Below are positions 44,035-51,729 of a stretch of 51,729 nt of DNA, piece after piece; within the stretch, counting starts at the first letter, position 1, and the number at the start of each line of letters is the position of its first letter. The notes under the pieces are model-generated. The model did no database searches, was not told the DNA's origin, and worked only from the letters and a program-made list of their open reading frames with translations. Source of the DNA: Meiothermus granaticius NBRC 107808. GTDB taxonomy: Bacteria; Deinococcota; Deinococci; Deinococcales; Thermaceae. The translations under genes and the position numbers were made by a program. The DNA is taken from assembly GCF_003574355.1 (NCBI RefSeq), contig NZ_QWLB01000025.1, positions 1 through 51,729 of the forward strand. Reading direction: 5' to 3'.

Positions 44035-45315
44035 ATGTACCTTCGCACGCGCCTGGCCCTGATTGCCGCCGGACTGACCCTGGCGGGGTTGGGGCTGGGC
44101 TTGGTGCTGCTGTATGTGCTGCTGGAGCGCAGCCGCCTGGCCGATCTCGACCGCGAGCTGGCGTTCCAGGCCAAAACCATACTGAACGCCGCGCTAACCG
44201 ACCCCAACAACGAGATCACGCCGGAGCTCGAGGACGAGCTCACCCTGCAAAGCGGGGTGAGCTCCATGCTGGTGTTCCGGGAAGGGCGGCTGATCTTTGC
44301 CGGAGGAGCCCTCAACACCAATGATTCCCTCGACCCCGCCACCCTGCCGCGCGGCAATGGGGTCTCGAGCGTAGGGGGGTGGCGGGTGCATACCCTTTCC
44401 CGCTCCGGCCTCACCGTACAAGTTGGCCGCCCCCTGGCTACCCTCTCGCGGGGACTCAACCGCTATGTCGCGGTAGCCCTGCCGCTGGCCCTGACCCTGG
44501 GGCTCCTGGCCGGGGGCACCGCCTGGTTACTGGTAGGGCTGGCGCTCAAGCCGCTCGAGGCCCTTACCGAAGCCACCTCCCATTTTGAGGAGGGTGCGGA
44601 AGTTCCCGAGCCCCCCAACAACGACGAGGTCTCCACCCTCTCGCGCAGCTTTCGAGACCTGCTGGCCCGCTTGCGCCTGCAGCGCGAGCGTGAGCAGCGT
44701 TTCTTAACCTACGCGGCCCATGAGTTACGCACCCCCATCTCGGCCTTCCGGGCCAGCCTCGAGGCCGCCCAGTTCCGAGGGCAGTTGGACGCTCCGCAGA
44801 TCGAGCGGTTGCACCGCGAGGCCTTACGGCTGGAGACCTTAGCCCAAAACCTCCTGGCCCTCTCCCGGGCGGAGTCGGGGGAGGTACGCGTGCAGCCGCT
44901 GGACCTGGCCGACCTCCTCTCTGAAGCCTTTGATCGCTTTCAGCCGCTGGCCCTGGAGCGGGGGATGGAGCTCGAGCTGAACGCCAACCCCGCCCCTACC
45001 CAGGCCGATCCCCGGCTGCTGGAACAAGCCCTCAATAACCTGGTGATCAACGCGCTCCGCTATGCCAAAGTGGGGTTCATCCGGCTCAGCAGTGGGACCG
45101 AAGGCGGCTGGGCCTGGCTCGAGGTGGCCGACAACGGCCCTGGTTTTCCCAAAACCATAACCGAAGGGCTGGGGCTTCGGGTGGCCTATACGGTGGCCCG
45201 CGCCCTGGGGGGAAGGTTCTCTACTGCCAGCGCCGATGGAGCCCGGGCGCGGCTCGAGCTGCCGGCGGAATCCCCTCAGAAACCGGGCTCAGTGCTGGGG
45301 CAATGGGGTGGTTGA
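44035..45315 (+). CDS. Sensor histidine kinase
   Basis: A 426-residue kinase. Membrane segments at about 7-29 and 146-169 frame a periplasmic sensor of about 115 residues with no named fold. HAMP (about 170-220), DHp with His229 in AAHELRTPISA, and HATPase with NLVINALRY, DNGPGFPK and GLGLRVAYTVARALGG follow. Partner of the OmpR-type regulator. Its 3' end overlaps that of the convergent PIG-L gene by 27 bp. Confidence 0.93.
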   Translation: MYLRTRLALIAAGLTLAGLGLGLVLLYVLLERSRLADLDRELAFQAKTILNAALTDPNNEITPELEDELTLQSGVSSMLVFREGRLIFAGGALNTNDSLDPATLPRGNGVSSVGGWRVHTLSRSGLTVQVGRPLATLSRGLNRYVAVALPLALTLGLLAGGTAWLLVGLALKPLEALTEATSHFEEGAEVPEPPNNDEVSTLSRSFRDLLARLRLQREREQRFLTYAAHELRTPISAFRASLEAAQFRGQLDAPQIERLHREALRLETLAQNLLALSRAESGEVRVQPLDLADLLSEAFDRFQPLALERGMELELNANPAPTQADPRLLEQALNNLVINALRYAKVGFIRLSSGTEGGWAWLEVADNGPGFPKTITEGLGLRVAYTVARALGGRFSTASADGARARLELPAESPQKPGSVLGQWGG

Positions 45316-46245
45316 AAACAATTCATTCTGACGCACAAAAGCCCGCATAAAACGCCCCAGCAGCCGCATCTGGGTATGGTGGGCTTGGATCGCTTGCAGC
45401 TTTTTGGTGGCTTCATCCTGGCTGAGCGGCAAGGAGGTCCACTCCAGTCCACGCCCTCTGGGCGGGGGTTCCAGCGGCAGGGTCGGGTGCAGCCCTTTGG
45501 GCAAGGGCCACTCCAACCCACCATGCACTATCCAGTAACGCAGCCTCTCGCTTTCTCCCCGGGCCGCGAGCACCTGCAAAGCCAGCTCAGCCACCGCGCG
45601 GTGATCGGGGTGGGCATCCTGTGGGCTAGGCGCCAGCACCTGGGTGGGCTGTACCCTGTCCAGCACCCTCTTGAAATCGCGCTCGAGGTTCTCGCCAGTA
45701 TATAGGCTGCCGGGGGTCAGATTGCCGCCATAGGGCACCCAGGAGAGGGCGGTGTAGCGGCTGATATAGGGCCTGCTGCGGTATTCCCTCAGCAGCCGAG
45801 CCAGCCCCTGATCCGGATAGCCCAGAAAGAACAGGTGGGCCTCCGGGACCCCCAATATGCGGGCCGCGGCTCGAGCCTCAGCCTGACGGGTGGCCGCCAG
45901 CTGGCGCAAGGCCTGGGGCCCAGGGCGCGGGGTATGCCCCAGCAACATGGCATCCCACTCAAAACCATCCCCGTTGGTAAACCACACTACATAGACCTGG
46001 GCCCCCGCCTTCAGGGCTTGCTGCATCGCCCCAGCACAGCACAGGGCTTCGTCATCGGGATGGGGAGAGAGCACCAGCAGGCGATCCGCTGGGCCGAAGC
46101 GCAGGGCCTGGGGCAAACTCTGCACCCTCGAGCCGTAGTAAAGCCGATACCCTAAGCTGAACAGCCCTGGAGCATTGATCACCAAAAAGGCCGTCGCTAG
46201 AAGTACCAGCAAAAGGTAGCGCTTCTTGATTCGCCGCGCACGCAC
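45289..46245 (-). CDS. PIG-L/LmbE-type deacetylase with membrane anchor
   Basis: A 318-residue protein. After RRIKKR a hydrophobic segment (YLLLVLLATAFLVI, about 8-22) acts as a signal anchor. The PIG-L motif SPHPDDEALCCAGA (about 62-75) and the later HPDHRAVA carry the zinc ligands. The family removes acetyl from N-acetylglucosamine-containing substrates. An N-terminal anchor is unlike cytosolic bacillithiol/mycothiol enzymes, so a cell-envelope substrate is likely. GTG at 46245 is chosen over the ATG in the upstream frame because GATAAT ends 6 nt before it. Divergent from the GNAT gene by 17 bp. Confidence 0.85.
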   Translation of the reverse strand: MRARRIKKRYLLLVLLATAFLVINAPGLFSLGYRLYYGSRVQSLPQALRFGPADRLLVLSPHPDDEALCCAGAMQQALKAGAQVYVVWFTNGDGFEWDAMLLGHTPRPGPQALRQLAATRQAEARAAARILGVPEAHLFFLGYPDQGLARLLREYRSRPYISRYTALSWVPYGGNLTPGSLYTGENLERDFKRVLDRVQPTQVLAPSPQDAHPDHRAVAELALQVLAARGESERLRYWIVHGGLEWPLPKGLHPTLPLEPPPRGRGLEWTSLPLSQDEATKKLQAIQAHHTQMRLLGRFMRAFVRQNELFSTTPLPQH

Positions 46246-46250
46246 GGGAG

Positions 46251-46257
46251 TATTATC
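46251..46257. promoter_or_regulatory. Shared -10 element of divergent leaderless genes
   Basis: TATTAT (46251-46256, plus strand) ends 6 nt before the GNAT GTG at 46263. GATAAT (46257-46252, minus strand) ends 6 nt before the PIG-L GTG at 46245. The same 7 bp serves both directions, and the two start codons are exactly 18 bp apart. Confidence 0.7.
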
Positions 46258-46262
46258 GCCGG

Positions 46263-46892
46263 GTGCATGTGCGTGAGGTGAAGCCTCTCGACCTCGAGCC
46301 ACTGGGCGAAATTGCCTATCGCACCGGATTCTTTGGCGATAGCGCACACCGCTTCTTCCCCGCTCAGGCCCTGTTCTGCGATTTGTGGGTGCGTCCTTAT
46401 CTGGAGGGTGCGGGCTGCTGTGGATTCATAGGCGAAGACGAAACGGGCAAGCCGCTGGGCTATATCTTGGGAACTTGCAACCTGCGGCAGTACCAGCGCT
46501 GGATCCTCCAGCACCTCCCCAGGCTGTTGTTGCGAGCCCTGCGCGGGGAGTACCCAGGGCTCCTGGGCAGCTTGCCCTACCTGGTGCGCATGGCGCGCTA
46601 CCCCACCCATCTGGCCCCGCTCGAGACCTATCCAGCCCAGCTGCACATCAACCTGCTGCCCGAATCGCGCGGCCAGGGCCTGGGAAGCCAGCTCATGGAG
46701 GCCTACCTCAGCTGCTTGCGCAGCAGAAATGTGATGGGGGTGCAGCTCTCCACCACCCGTGAAAACACCGCTGCTGTGGGGCTTTATCAGAAATTTGGAT
46801 TCCACGTCTACAGCGAGTATCAAAGCCCCTTGTGGCAGCCCTGGTTGGGACGGAGCACGGGTCATGTGGTGATGGTCCGTGGGCTTTCCTAA
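46263..46892 (+). CDS. GNAT-family acetyltransferase
   Basis: A 209-residue GNAT enzyme. Acetyl-CoA motif A is LPESRGQGLGSQLM (about 135-148), followed by the usual NTAAVGLYQKFGF segment. The N-terminal half is longer than the minimal fold. Acceptor substrate is unknown. GTG start with TATTAT 6 nt upstream. Shares a bidirectional promoter with the PIG-L deacetylase, suggesting linked acetyl/deacetyl chemistry (inference). Confidence 0.88.
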   Translation: MHVREVKPLDLEPLGEIAYRTGFFGDSAHRFFPAQALFCDLWVRPYLEGAGCCGFIGEDETGKPLGYILGTCNLRQYQRWILQHLPRLLLRALRGEYPGLLGSLPYLVRMARYPTHLAPLETYPAQLHINLLPESRGQGLGSQLMEAYLSCLRSRNVMGVQLSTTRENTAAVGLYQKFGFHVYSEYQSPLWQPWLGRSTGHVVMVRGLS

Positions 46893-46900
46893 GGGAATCC

Positions 46901-46922
46901 GGGCCGAAGCCGGTTGCGGCCC
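46901..46922 (+). terminator. Hairpin after the GNAT gene
   Basis: GGGCCG pairs with CGGCCC around a 10-nt loop, 8 bp after the stop. No T-tract; low support. Confidence 0.3.
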
Positions 46923-47015
46923 CCGGCCCTGAACCCCAGCCGCCCAGCGCCACAGGAGATTCAGGAAATCCGTCCCAACTTCATATTTGGGCGGGTCTAA
47001 ACTGGCCGAAGCAGG

Positions 47016-47181
47016 TTGGACATTTGCCAAAGCGTGTGCTATAACTGACAGGTATGTCCTTTGACAGTCTCCCCAGACGTTAACGCCAGAGGACGACCCG
47101 TCGCGCAGACAATTTCCTCAAAGCCTGGCCGAGCCGGGCCGGATTGTCGCCGCGATCAAATGGAGTGGAGGAAACAGGCGG
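47016..47181 (+). promoter_or_regulatory. rpsA promoter and 5' leader
   Basis: TTGGAC (47016-47021) and TATAAC (47040-47045), 18 bp apart, form a good promoter. The transcript would have an untranslated leader of about 130 nt, long for a window where many genes are leaderless, with a GCCTGGC/GCCGGGC hairpin (about 47123-47139) and GGAGGAAA just before the ATG. S1 is autoregulated in E. coli; whether this leader does so is unknown. Confidence 0.65.
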
Positions 47182-48972
47182 ATGGAAGACCAAGCAACCC
47201 AGACCCCGGTAGAAACCGGAACCCAAGAGGCTGCCTCCTCGGCAGCCCCCAAGACCGTGACCCCGCCTTCGGCGGCCCAGACCCCCAGTGCGCCCCTGGA
47301 GCAGGGCGGGGCCAGCAGCGCCCAGAGCGGGCCTTTCAGCATGGAGCAGGCCCTGCAAGACGCCGAGGCTCGGCTCGAGAAAACCGTTCAGCGCGGACAG
47401 ATCGTTCAGGGCACGGTGGTGTTGGTCACCCACGATGGGGTGATGGTGGACATCGGGACCCGCACCGAGGGGCTTATCCCCTTCAACCAGCTCACCGAAG
47501 AGAACCTCTCCGAGGAAGAACTCAAGAATCTGCTCAAACCGGGCGACAGCGTGACCGCTTATGTGGTCCGGGCCGATCTGGACAACGGGCAGATCGTGCT
47601 CTCCAAAAAGCGGGCCGAGAGCGACCAGTCCTGGGTTAAGATTCAGGCCCTCTTCGACCAAGGCGAGCCGGTGATGGTTACGGTCAAGGAAAAGGTCAAG
47701 GGCGGCTTGGTTGCCAACATCGAAGGTGTACGGGCCTTCCTACCCGCTTCGCAGGTAGACCTCAAGCGCACCCCCGAGCTCGACGAGTATGTGGGCCAGA
47801 GCTTCCCGGTCAAGATCATCGAGCTCAACCGCAAGAAGGGCCGGATTATCCTCTCGCGCCGCACGGTGCTCGAGAGCGAGCAAAAGGAAGCCCGGGCTCA
47901 GGTGCTCTCCCAGCTCAAAGAGGGGGATGTGGTCGAGGGTCAGGTGGTAGAGGTCACCGAGTTCGGGGTCTTTGTGGCGCTGGGCGGGGTGGATGGCCTG
48001 GTGCACCGCAGCGAGATCACCTGGGGTCGCTTCAACCATCCCCGGGATGTGCTGCAAAAGGGCCAGCATGTGCGAGCCAAGGTGCTCTCGATCGACACCG
48101 AGCGCGAGCGGGTTAACCTCTCGATCAAGGCCCTGACCCCCGACCCCTGGCTCACCGTCTCGGAGAAATACCCCATCGGCAGCAAGGTGAACGGCAAGGT
48201 AGTGGGCCTAACCCAGTTTGGCGCCTTCGTAGAGGTGGAGCCGGGGCTCGAGGGCCTCATCCATATCAGCGAGCTCTCCTGGACCAAGCGCCCCAAGCAC
48301 CCTTCGGAGATCGTGAAGGAAGGCCAGGAGGTTGAGGCCCAGGTCTTGCGCATTGACCCTGCCGAGCGCCGGCTGAGCCTGGGGCTCAAACAGACTCAGC
48401 CTGACCCCTGGAAGTCTCTTCCCGACCGGTTCCCGCCCGGAACCCCGGTCAAGGGCCGGGTCACCGGCCTCACCGATTTCGGGGTATTTGTGGAGATCGA
48501 GCCGGGCATCGAGGGCCTGATCCACGTCTCCGAGCTGGATTACTCCCGGGTGGAGAAGCCCTCCGACCTCTTCAAGAAGGGCGATGAGGTCGAGGCGGCC
48601 ATCCTCAACATTGACCCTGTTGAGCAGCGCATCTCCCTCTCCCGCAAGCGGCTGCTCACCCCGCCCCCCCAGGCGGTCTCGATCCCCAGCGGGGAGGAAG
48701 ATGGGGAGCGCCGTCCGCGCCGGGAAGGGGCCGGGCGTGAGAACCGCCCCAAGCGTCCCAAGGGCAAAGGCGGTCCCCGCGAGGGCCGTGGCCTGCGCGA
48801 GCGCGACTTCGACTACGGTGGGGCTGGGAGCACCGCTGCCTACAACAACTACGATCCCACCGTGGCTGCTTCCTCCAACACCAACGTCAAGCTGGGGGAT
48901 GTGTTCGGTGACCTGCTGAGCCAGCTTAGCCTCGAGGAAGAGCACGAGAAGCAGGCCGAAAAACAAGGCTAG
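47182..48972 (+). CDS. rpsA: 30S ribosomal protein S1
   Basis: A 596-residue protein with an Ala/Thr/Pro-rich N-terminal tail (about 1-70) and five S1 (OB-fold) domains at about 73-137, 155-228, 245-315, 332-400 and 418-490; each shows the G-x-V-x-G and FGVFVxL pattern. A basic Arg/Gly/Lys-rich tail (RRPRREGAGRENRPKRPKG) follows, and the C-terminus is acidic. E. coli S1 has six domains; five is usual in this phylum. It helps mRNA bind the 30S subunit. Ends with a strong terminator. Confidence 0.96.
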   Translation: MEDQATQTPVETGTQEAASSAAPKTVTPPSAAQTPSAPLEQGGASSAQSGPFSMEQALQDAEARLEKTVQRGQIVQGTVVLVTHDGVMVDIGTRTEGLIPFNQLTEENLSEEELKNLLKPGDSVTAYVVRADLDNGQIVLSKKRAESDQSWVKIQALFDQGEPVMVTVKEKVKGGLVANIEGVRAFLPASQVDLKRTPELDEYVGQSFPVKIIELNRKKGRIILSRRTVLESEQKEARAQVLSQLKEGDVVEGQVVEVTEFGVFVALGGVDGLVHRSEITWGRFNHPRDVLQKGQHVRAKVLSIDTERERVNLSIKALTPDPWLTVSEKYPIGSKVNGKVVGLTQFGAFVEVEPGLEGLIHISELSWTKRPKHPSEIVKEGQEVEAQVLRIDPAERRLSLGLKQTQPDPWKSLPDRFPPGTPVKGRVTGLTDFGVFVEIEPGIEGLIHVSELDYSRVEKPSDLFKKGDEVEAAILNIDPVEQRISLSRKRLLTPPPQAVSIPSGEEDGERRPRREGAGRENRPKRPKGKGGPREGRGLRERDFDYGGAGSTAAYNNYDPTVAASSNTNVKLGDVFGDLLSQLSLEEEHEKQAEKQG

Positions 48973-48990
48973 AAACCCTTTACCCGGATC

Positions 48991-49034
48991 CCTCCGCGCC
49001 ACACCAGGGCTGGTGTGGCGCGGAGGGGTTTTTT
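48991..49034 (+). terminator. rpsA terminator
   Basis: A perfect 16-bp stem (48991-49006 with 49011-49026) with a 4-nt loop, followed by a run of T. It also sits at the 3' end of the convergent methyltransferase gene. Confidence 0.92.
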
Positions 49035-49860
49035 ATGCTGCTCCAGGCTTCCGTCCGAAGGCAAAGTTGGCGGATACGTCCACCCAGATTCCATCGGGGG
49101 TGACCAACGGTCGCAGCTCCTCGAGGTGCTCGGCTTTCAGCTTTTCGCGCTCCCCGGGAGTGAGCTGTGCCAAGGACTGACCCTCGAGCCCCGCCATCAT
49201 CTCGGCCCAACGGGCTTCCACGTCGGGAAGGTAATAGCCGCACTGCTCCGAGTACACTTCAATTGCTTCAAAACCGGCCTGGGACAGCAAATCTCGGCAG
49301 GCGTGGGGATCGATCAGGCGAACGGTCGGGAGCGGGCCTCGAGCAATCCCGTACCGCTCCAGCCGCACCGCCCAGAGGTCGTTTAAGGGTTGCAGAAACC
49401 CCGATCCGAAGCTGGAAAATCCTACTCTTCCGCCGTTTTTCAGCACCCGCCTGCATTCGCGCACCACCGCAAGCATATCGGGTATAAAGAATAGGGACGA
49501 AGCGCAAAGCACCGCATCAAAGCTGGCATCGGGGAACTCGAGCCGCTCGGCATCGCCTTGGCGAAACTCGAGGTTGCTCACCTCACCAAACTTCCGCCGG
49601 GCCTGGACCAACATCTGCGAGGAGAGGTCCATCCCGATCACACTTCCGCTCGGCCCCACGATCTGTGCTGCGACCCCGGCCACCAGCCCGGTGCCGGTAG
49701 CCACGTCCAAGACCTTCATGCCCTCGCGCAGCTCAGCCAGCTCTAGCAACCGCCGGGCGCAGACCTGCACGAAGCGCAGGGCGTCGTACCCGGCTGCCAT
49801 GCGGTTGAAGGTCTCCTGCACCCGCTGCTTTTGTTCACTCGGTGACGGGGCTTGTGACAT
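49033..49860 (-). CDS. SAM-dependent methyltransferase (UbiE/class I)
   Basis: A 275-residue class I methyltransferase. Motif I is VLDVATGTGLVAG (about 50-62), with GMDLSSQMLVQAR, GDAERLEF and RVLKNGGRVGF. The N-terminal RVQETFNRMAAGYDAL is typical of UbiE-like enzymes. The frame runs further upstream antisense to the aminopeptidase; the ATG at 49860 with GAGGAGGAA before it is the true start. Acceptor unknown; a small quinone-like or arsenic-type substrate is possible but not shown. Confidence 0.9.
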   Translation of the reverse strand: MSQAPSPSEQKQRVQETFNRMAAGYDALRFVQVCARRLLELAELREGMKVLDVATGTGLVAGVAAQIVGPSGSVIGMDLSSQMLVQARRKFGEVSNLEFRQGDAERLEFPDASFDAVLCASSLFFIPDMLAVVRECRRVLKNGGRVGFSSFGSGFLQPLNDLWAVRLERYGIARGPLPTVRLIDPHACRDLLSQAGFEAIEVYSEQCGYYLPDVEARWAEMMAGLEGQSLAQLTPGEREKLKAEHLEELRPLVTPDGIWVDVSANFAFGRKPGAA

Positions 49861-49921
49861 GGGTTCCTCCTCGGGGCCCGAGGCAGCGAACTGGGGTTGG
49901 ATGGTCTCGAGCTGCCCCAGT

Positions 49922-51010
49922 CTACAATCCCAGGAACTCCCCGTTTTCCTGCAAGACCTCGCCATCAGCCCAGATCCGCCCACCCTGGCGCAGATCCAGC
50001 ACCAGGTCCCAGTGAACGGCGGAAACGTTGGTCCCACCGCTCTCGGGGTAGCTGCGCCCCAGCGCGAGGTGCACGCTGCCGCCAATCTTCTCGTCGTAGA
50101 GGATGATCCCGCTGGGCTGCGCGATGCCATAATTGGTCCCGAGGCCAATCTCACCCAGGAAGCGCGCCCCCGCGTCGGTCTCGAGCATCCGCTGAAGGTA
50201 CTCCTCCCCCCGCTCGGCTCTGGCCTCCACGACCTTGCCCTGCTGGAAGCGCAAATACACCCCCTCAACCCGCTGCCCCGAGACGGTGGCGGGCAGGTTG
50301 AAGAGGATCTCGCCCTCAGCGGAATCCTCGTGGGGCCCGGTGTAGACCTCACCGCTGGGCATGTTGCGCTTGCCGTCGGAGTTAAGCCAGGTACGGCCCG
50401 TCACCCGTAGCCGCAGGTCGGTGCCGGGGGCCTCGAGCCGCAGTTCCCGCACTGGCTCGAGCCGCCCGATCAGGGCGGCCTGAAAAGCAGCCAGCTCGCG
50501 CCACGCCGCCACGGGATCGGGCCGGTCTAGGTACAGCGCCCGTTCCACAAAAGCCCGGAATTCCGCCGTGCCCATCCCAGCCCCCTGAGCATAACCGGGG
50601 GTGGGGTACAAGGTCAGGCACCACCGCTTTTGTAGCCGCAGCTCGCTCAGGGGCCGCCAGGCTTTCTGTTGGGCGGCAATGCGGGCAGGGTCTATGTCGG
50701 TGGCCTCAAGCGGGTTTTCCGCGCTTAAGATTCGCAAGGAAGCATCGGCCCCCTCCATCAAGGCCAGCCTAGGGGGTGGGATGCGCTCGAGCCACTCCCC
50801 TCCCCAGCGGTAAAGATCGCGGGTCTGCCCAGGATACTCGAGCAGCACCAGCGGATAAGCCCCCCGCTCAAGCGCGGCGGGCACCAGCCGCTCGATCAGG
50901 GGGAGGGCCGGGGTTTGGGCTTCAACCACTACGGTCTGGCCTGGACGCAGCTCGAGGCAATACTCACTCAACAGCGCAGCAAAACGGGATTCCACCGCCT
51001 CAGGATACAC
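49922..51010 (-). CDS. M29-family aminopeptidase (thermophilic AmpS/AmpT type)
   Basis: A 362-residue metallo-aminopeptidase. The C-terminal half has the family's metal ligands: PSGEVYTGPHEDS (Glu, Tyr, His), GEIGLGTNYGI, and SVHLALGRSYPESGG with HWDLV. Thermus aminopeptidase T is the type member, active at high temperature with Co, Zn or Mg. GTG start at 51010. Somewhat shorter than the 400-410 residues usual for the family, mainly in the N-terminal half. Lies 61 bp upstream of, and in line with, the methyltransferase. Confidence 0.9.
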   Translation of the reverse strand: MYPEAVESRFAALLSEYCLELRPGQTVVVEAQTPALPLIERLVPAALERGAYPLVLLEYPGQTRDLYRWGGEWLERIPPPRLALMEGADASLRILSAENPLEATDIDPARIAAQQKAWRPLSELRLQKRWCLTLYPTPGYAQGAGMGTAEFRAFVERALYLDRPDPVAAWRELAAFQAALIGRLEPVRELRLEAPGTDLRLRVTGRTWLNSDGKRNMPSGEVYTGPHEDSAEGEILFNLPATVSGQRVEGVYLRFQQGKVVEARAERGEEYLQRMLETDAGARFLGEIGLGTNYGIAQPSGIILYDEKIGGSVHLALGRSYPESGGTNVSAVHWDLVLDLRQGGRIWADGEVLQENGEFLGL

Positions 51011-51105
51011 GAGGCCGCATGCCTTCAGATAACGCCGGGTAACGCAATTATTCTCGATGCCCGCCTTGGCTGTTCAGATGCACCGGCAATACGTTACGCC
51101 TACGC

Positions 51106-51111
51106 TATGAT
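51106..51111 (+). promoter_or_regulatory. -10 box (TATGAT) of the E3BD gene
   Basis: TATGAT ends 9 nt before the ATG at 51121; GGGGGAAG follows and may act as an SD. Confidence 0.45.
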
Positions 51112-51120
51112 TGGGGGAAG

Positions 51121-51729
51121 ATGAGTGAGGTCAAAATTACCCCGCTGGCTCGCCGTCTGGCCGAGGAAAACGGCATTGACTGGCGTAAGCTCAATGGCAC
51201 TGGTCCGGATAATACCGTGGTGGAGCGGGATATCCTAAACTTCTTAGCCAGGGTGATGGCCGGGGAAGTGAACCTGCCCCCCACCCCTGAGGAAGTCGCT
51301 CCGCCCCCCGAAGACATTCCCAACATGGCTCAGGCTCAGGCCCTGCTGCAACGCGAGGGGGTGCAGCTCGATGACCTGGTACCCAGCGCCCCGAGCTCGA
51401 GCCCCCTCCCCGAGGCCGCGCCCCGGCCCACCCTGGATGACCTGGACTTCGACATTGATTTTGAAACCGAGGCCGAGCTGTCCCTATCGGCAGAGCCCCC
51501 CGTAGCCGCATCCAAAACCCCCACCCTGCTCGAGATGGCCCCTGAACCCGAGCTGCCCGAGCCTCCAGCCCAACCCGTGGTAGAAGCCAGGCTACCCAGC
51601 CTGGAACCCCTCCCCAGCAATTCGGTCAACCCTGATCTGGAGGGGCTTCCGCCGCTGCCCGAGATGGAGCCCGAGCCCCCCCTACCCTCGGCTTCGGAGT
51701 CATCCCGGCTGGTTTGGGAAACCCAGGAG
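51121..51729 (+). CDS. E3-binding-domain protein with acidic Pro-rich extension, 5' part
   Basis: 203 residues are seen and the frame leaves the window open. Residues about 4-40 (ITPLARRLAEENGIDW, GTGPDNTVVERDIL) form a peripheral subunit-binding domain as in E2 subunits of 2-oxo acid dehydrogenases. It is not preceded by a lipoyl domain, and the rest is a long Pro/Glu/Asp-rich, probably disordered region, not an acyltransferase core so far. So it is not an ordinary E2. Its job is unknown; tethering to a dehydrogenase complex or DNA-related role cannot be judged. Confidence 0.75.
   Translation, partial: MSEVKITPLARRLAEENGIDWRKLNGTGPDNTVVERDILNFLARVMAGEVNLPPTPEEVAPPPEDIPNMAQAQALLQREGVQLDDLVPSAPSSSPLPEAAPRPTLDDLDFDIDFETEAELSLSAEPPVAASKTPTLLEMAPEPELPEPPAQPVVEARLPSLEPLPSNSVNPDLEGLPPLPEMEPEPPLPSASESSRLVWETQE

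Noticed and set aside
48991..49034. Second attC or inverted-repeat element after rpsA
   Set aside because: It is a perfect stem with 4-nt loop and T-tract, without R''/R' cores: an ordinary terminator.

Overview
This window looks like the chromosome of a Thermaceae bacterium close to Meiothermus/Thermus. The evidence is a GC content that looks to be in the mid 60s, a TrmI protein that aligns without gaps at its N-terminus with Thermus TrmI (from memory), an M29 aminopeptidase, a ComZ-like pilin cluster, and a recurring promoter layout in which a TAnnnT-type -10 box sits 6-8 nt before the start codon (leaderless transcripts). The hexamer CTCGAG is also very frequent. No rRNA, tRNA or CRISPR array was seen.

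Layout. 1-6.2 kb: end of an NlpC/P60 hydrolase gene, then a minus-strand run (YihY membrane protein, zinc-ribbon coiled-coil protein, MBL hydrolase, tandem rhodanese), four consensus DnaA boxes, a UbiA prenyltransferase and an RqcH/NFACT protein that carries two more DnaA boxes in its coding sequence. 6.2-11.3 kb: an accessory island. It holds a truncated integron integrase, an attI-like region, one gene cassette encoding a trans-sulfuration PLP enzyme, a well-formed attC site, a broken copy of the 3' end of trmI, katG, an orphan gene, and then intact trmI. 11.9-16.8 kb: a minor-pilin operon led by a 1057-residue ComZ/PilX-like protein. 17.0-23.4 kb: a two-component system, lepA, and leuS preceded by a leucine-codon leader peptide and terminator (probable attenuator).

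23.4-34.9 kb: queuosine-precursor transporter, small acidic protein, exported helix-hairpin-helix protein, lipoprotein, YdjM-like membrane protein, macrodomain protein, GH1 glycosidase, oligoendopeptidase F, two metalloprotease lipoproteins, proB and proA. 35-39.2 kb: second YihY protein, an ABC transporter with ATPase and permease fused in one chain, a SWIM zinc-finger gene, and an FMN riboswitch in front of a RibY-like substrate-binding protein; the fused ABC protein and the binding protein probably form a riboflavin importer. 39.2-51.7 kb: transglutaminase-like protein, polysaccharide deacetylase, acyltransferase-like membrane protein, Lys/His-rich exported protein, OmpR-type two-component system, PIG-L deacetylase and GNAT gene pair fired from one shared -10 element, ribosomal protein S1, methyltransferase, M29 aminopeptidase, and the start of an E3-binding-domain protein.

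The most unusual material is the integron relic (integrase fragment, attI-like site, cassette, attC) in a thermophile of this phylum, the DnaA-box clusters away from dnaA, the leuS attenuator, the riboswitch-controlled split transporter, and the shared divergent leaderless promoter. Gene starts were adjusted where a Shine-Dalgarno sequence or a leaderless -10 box argued for an internal start.
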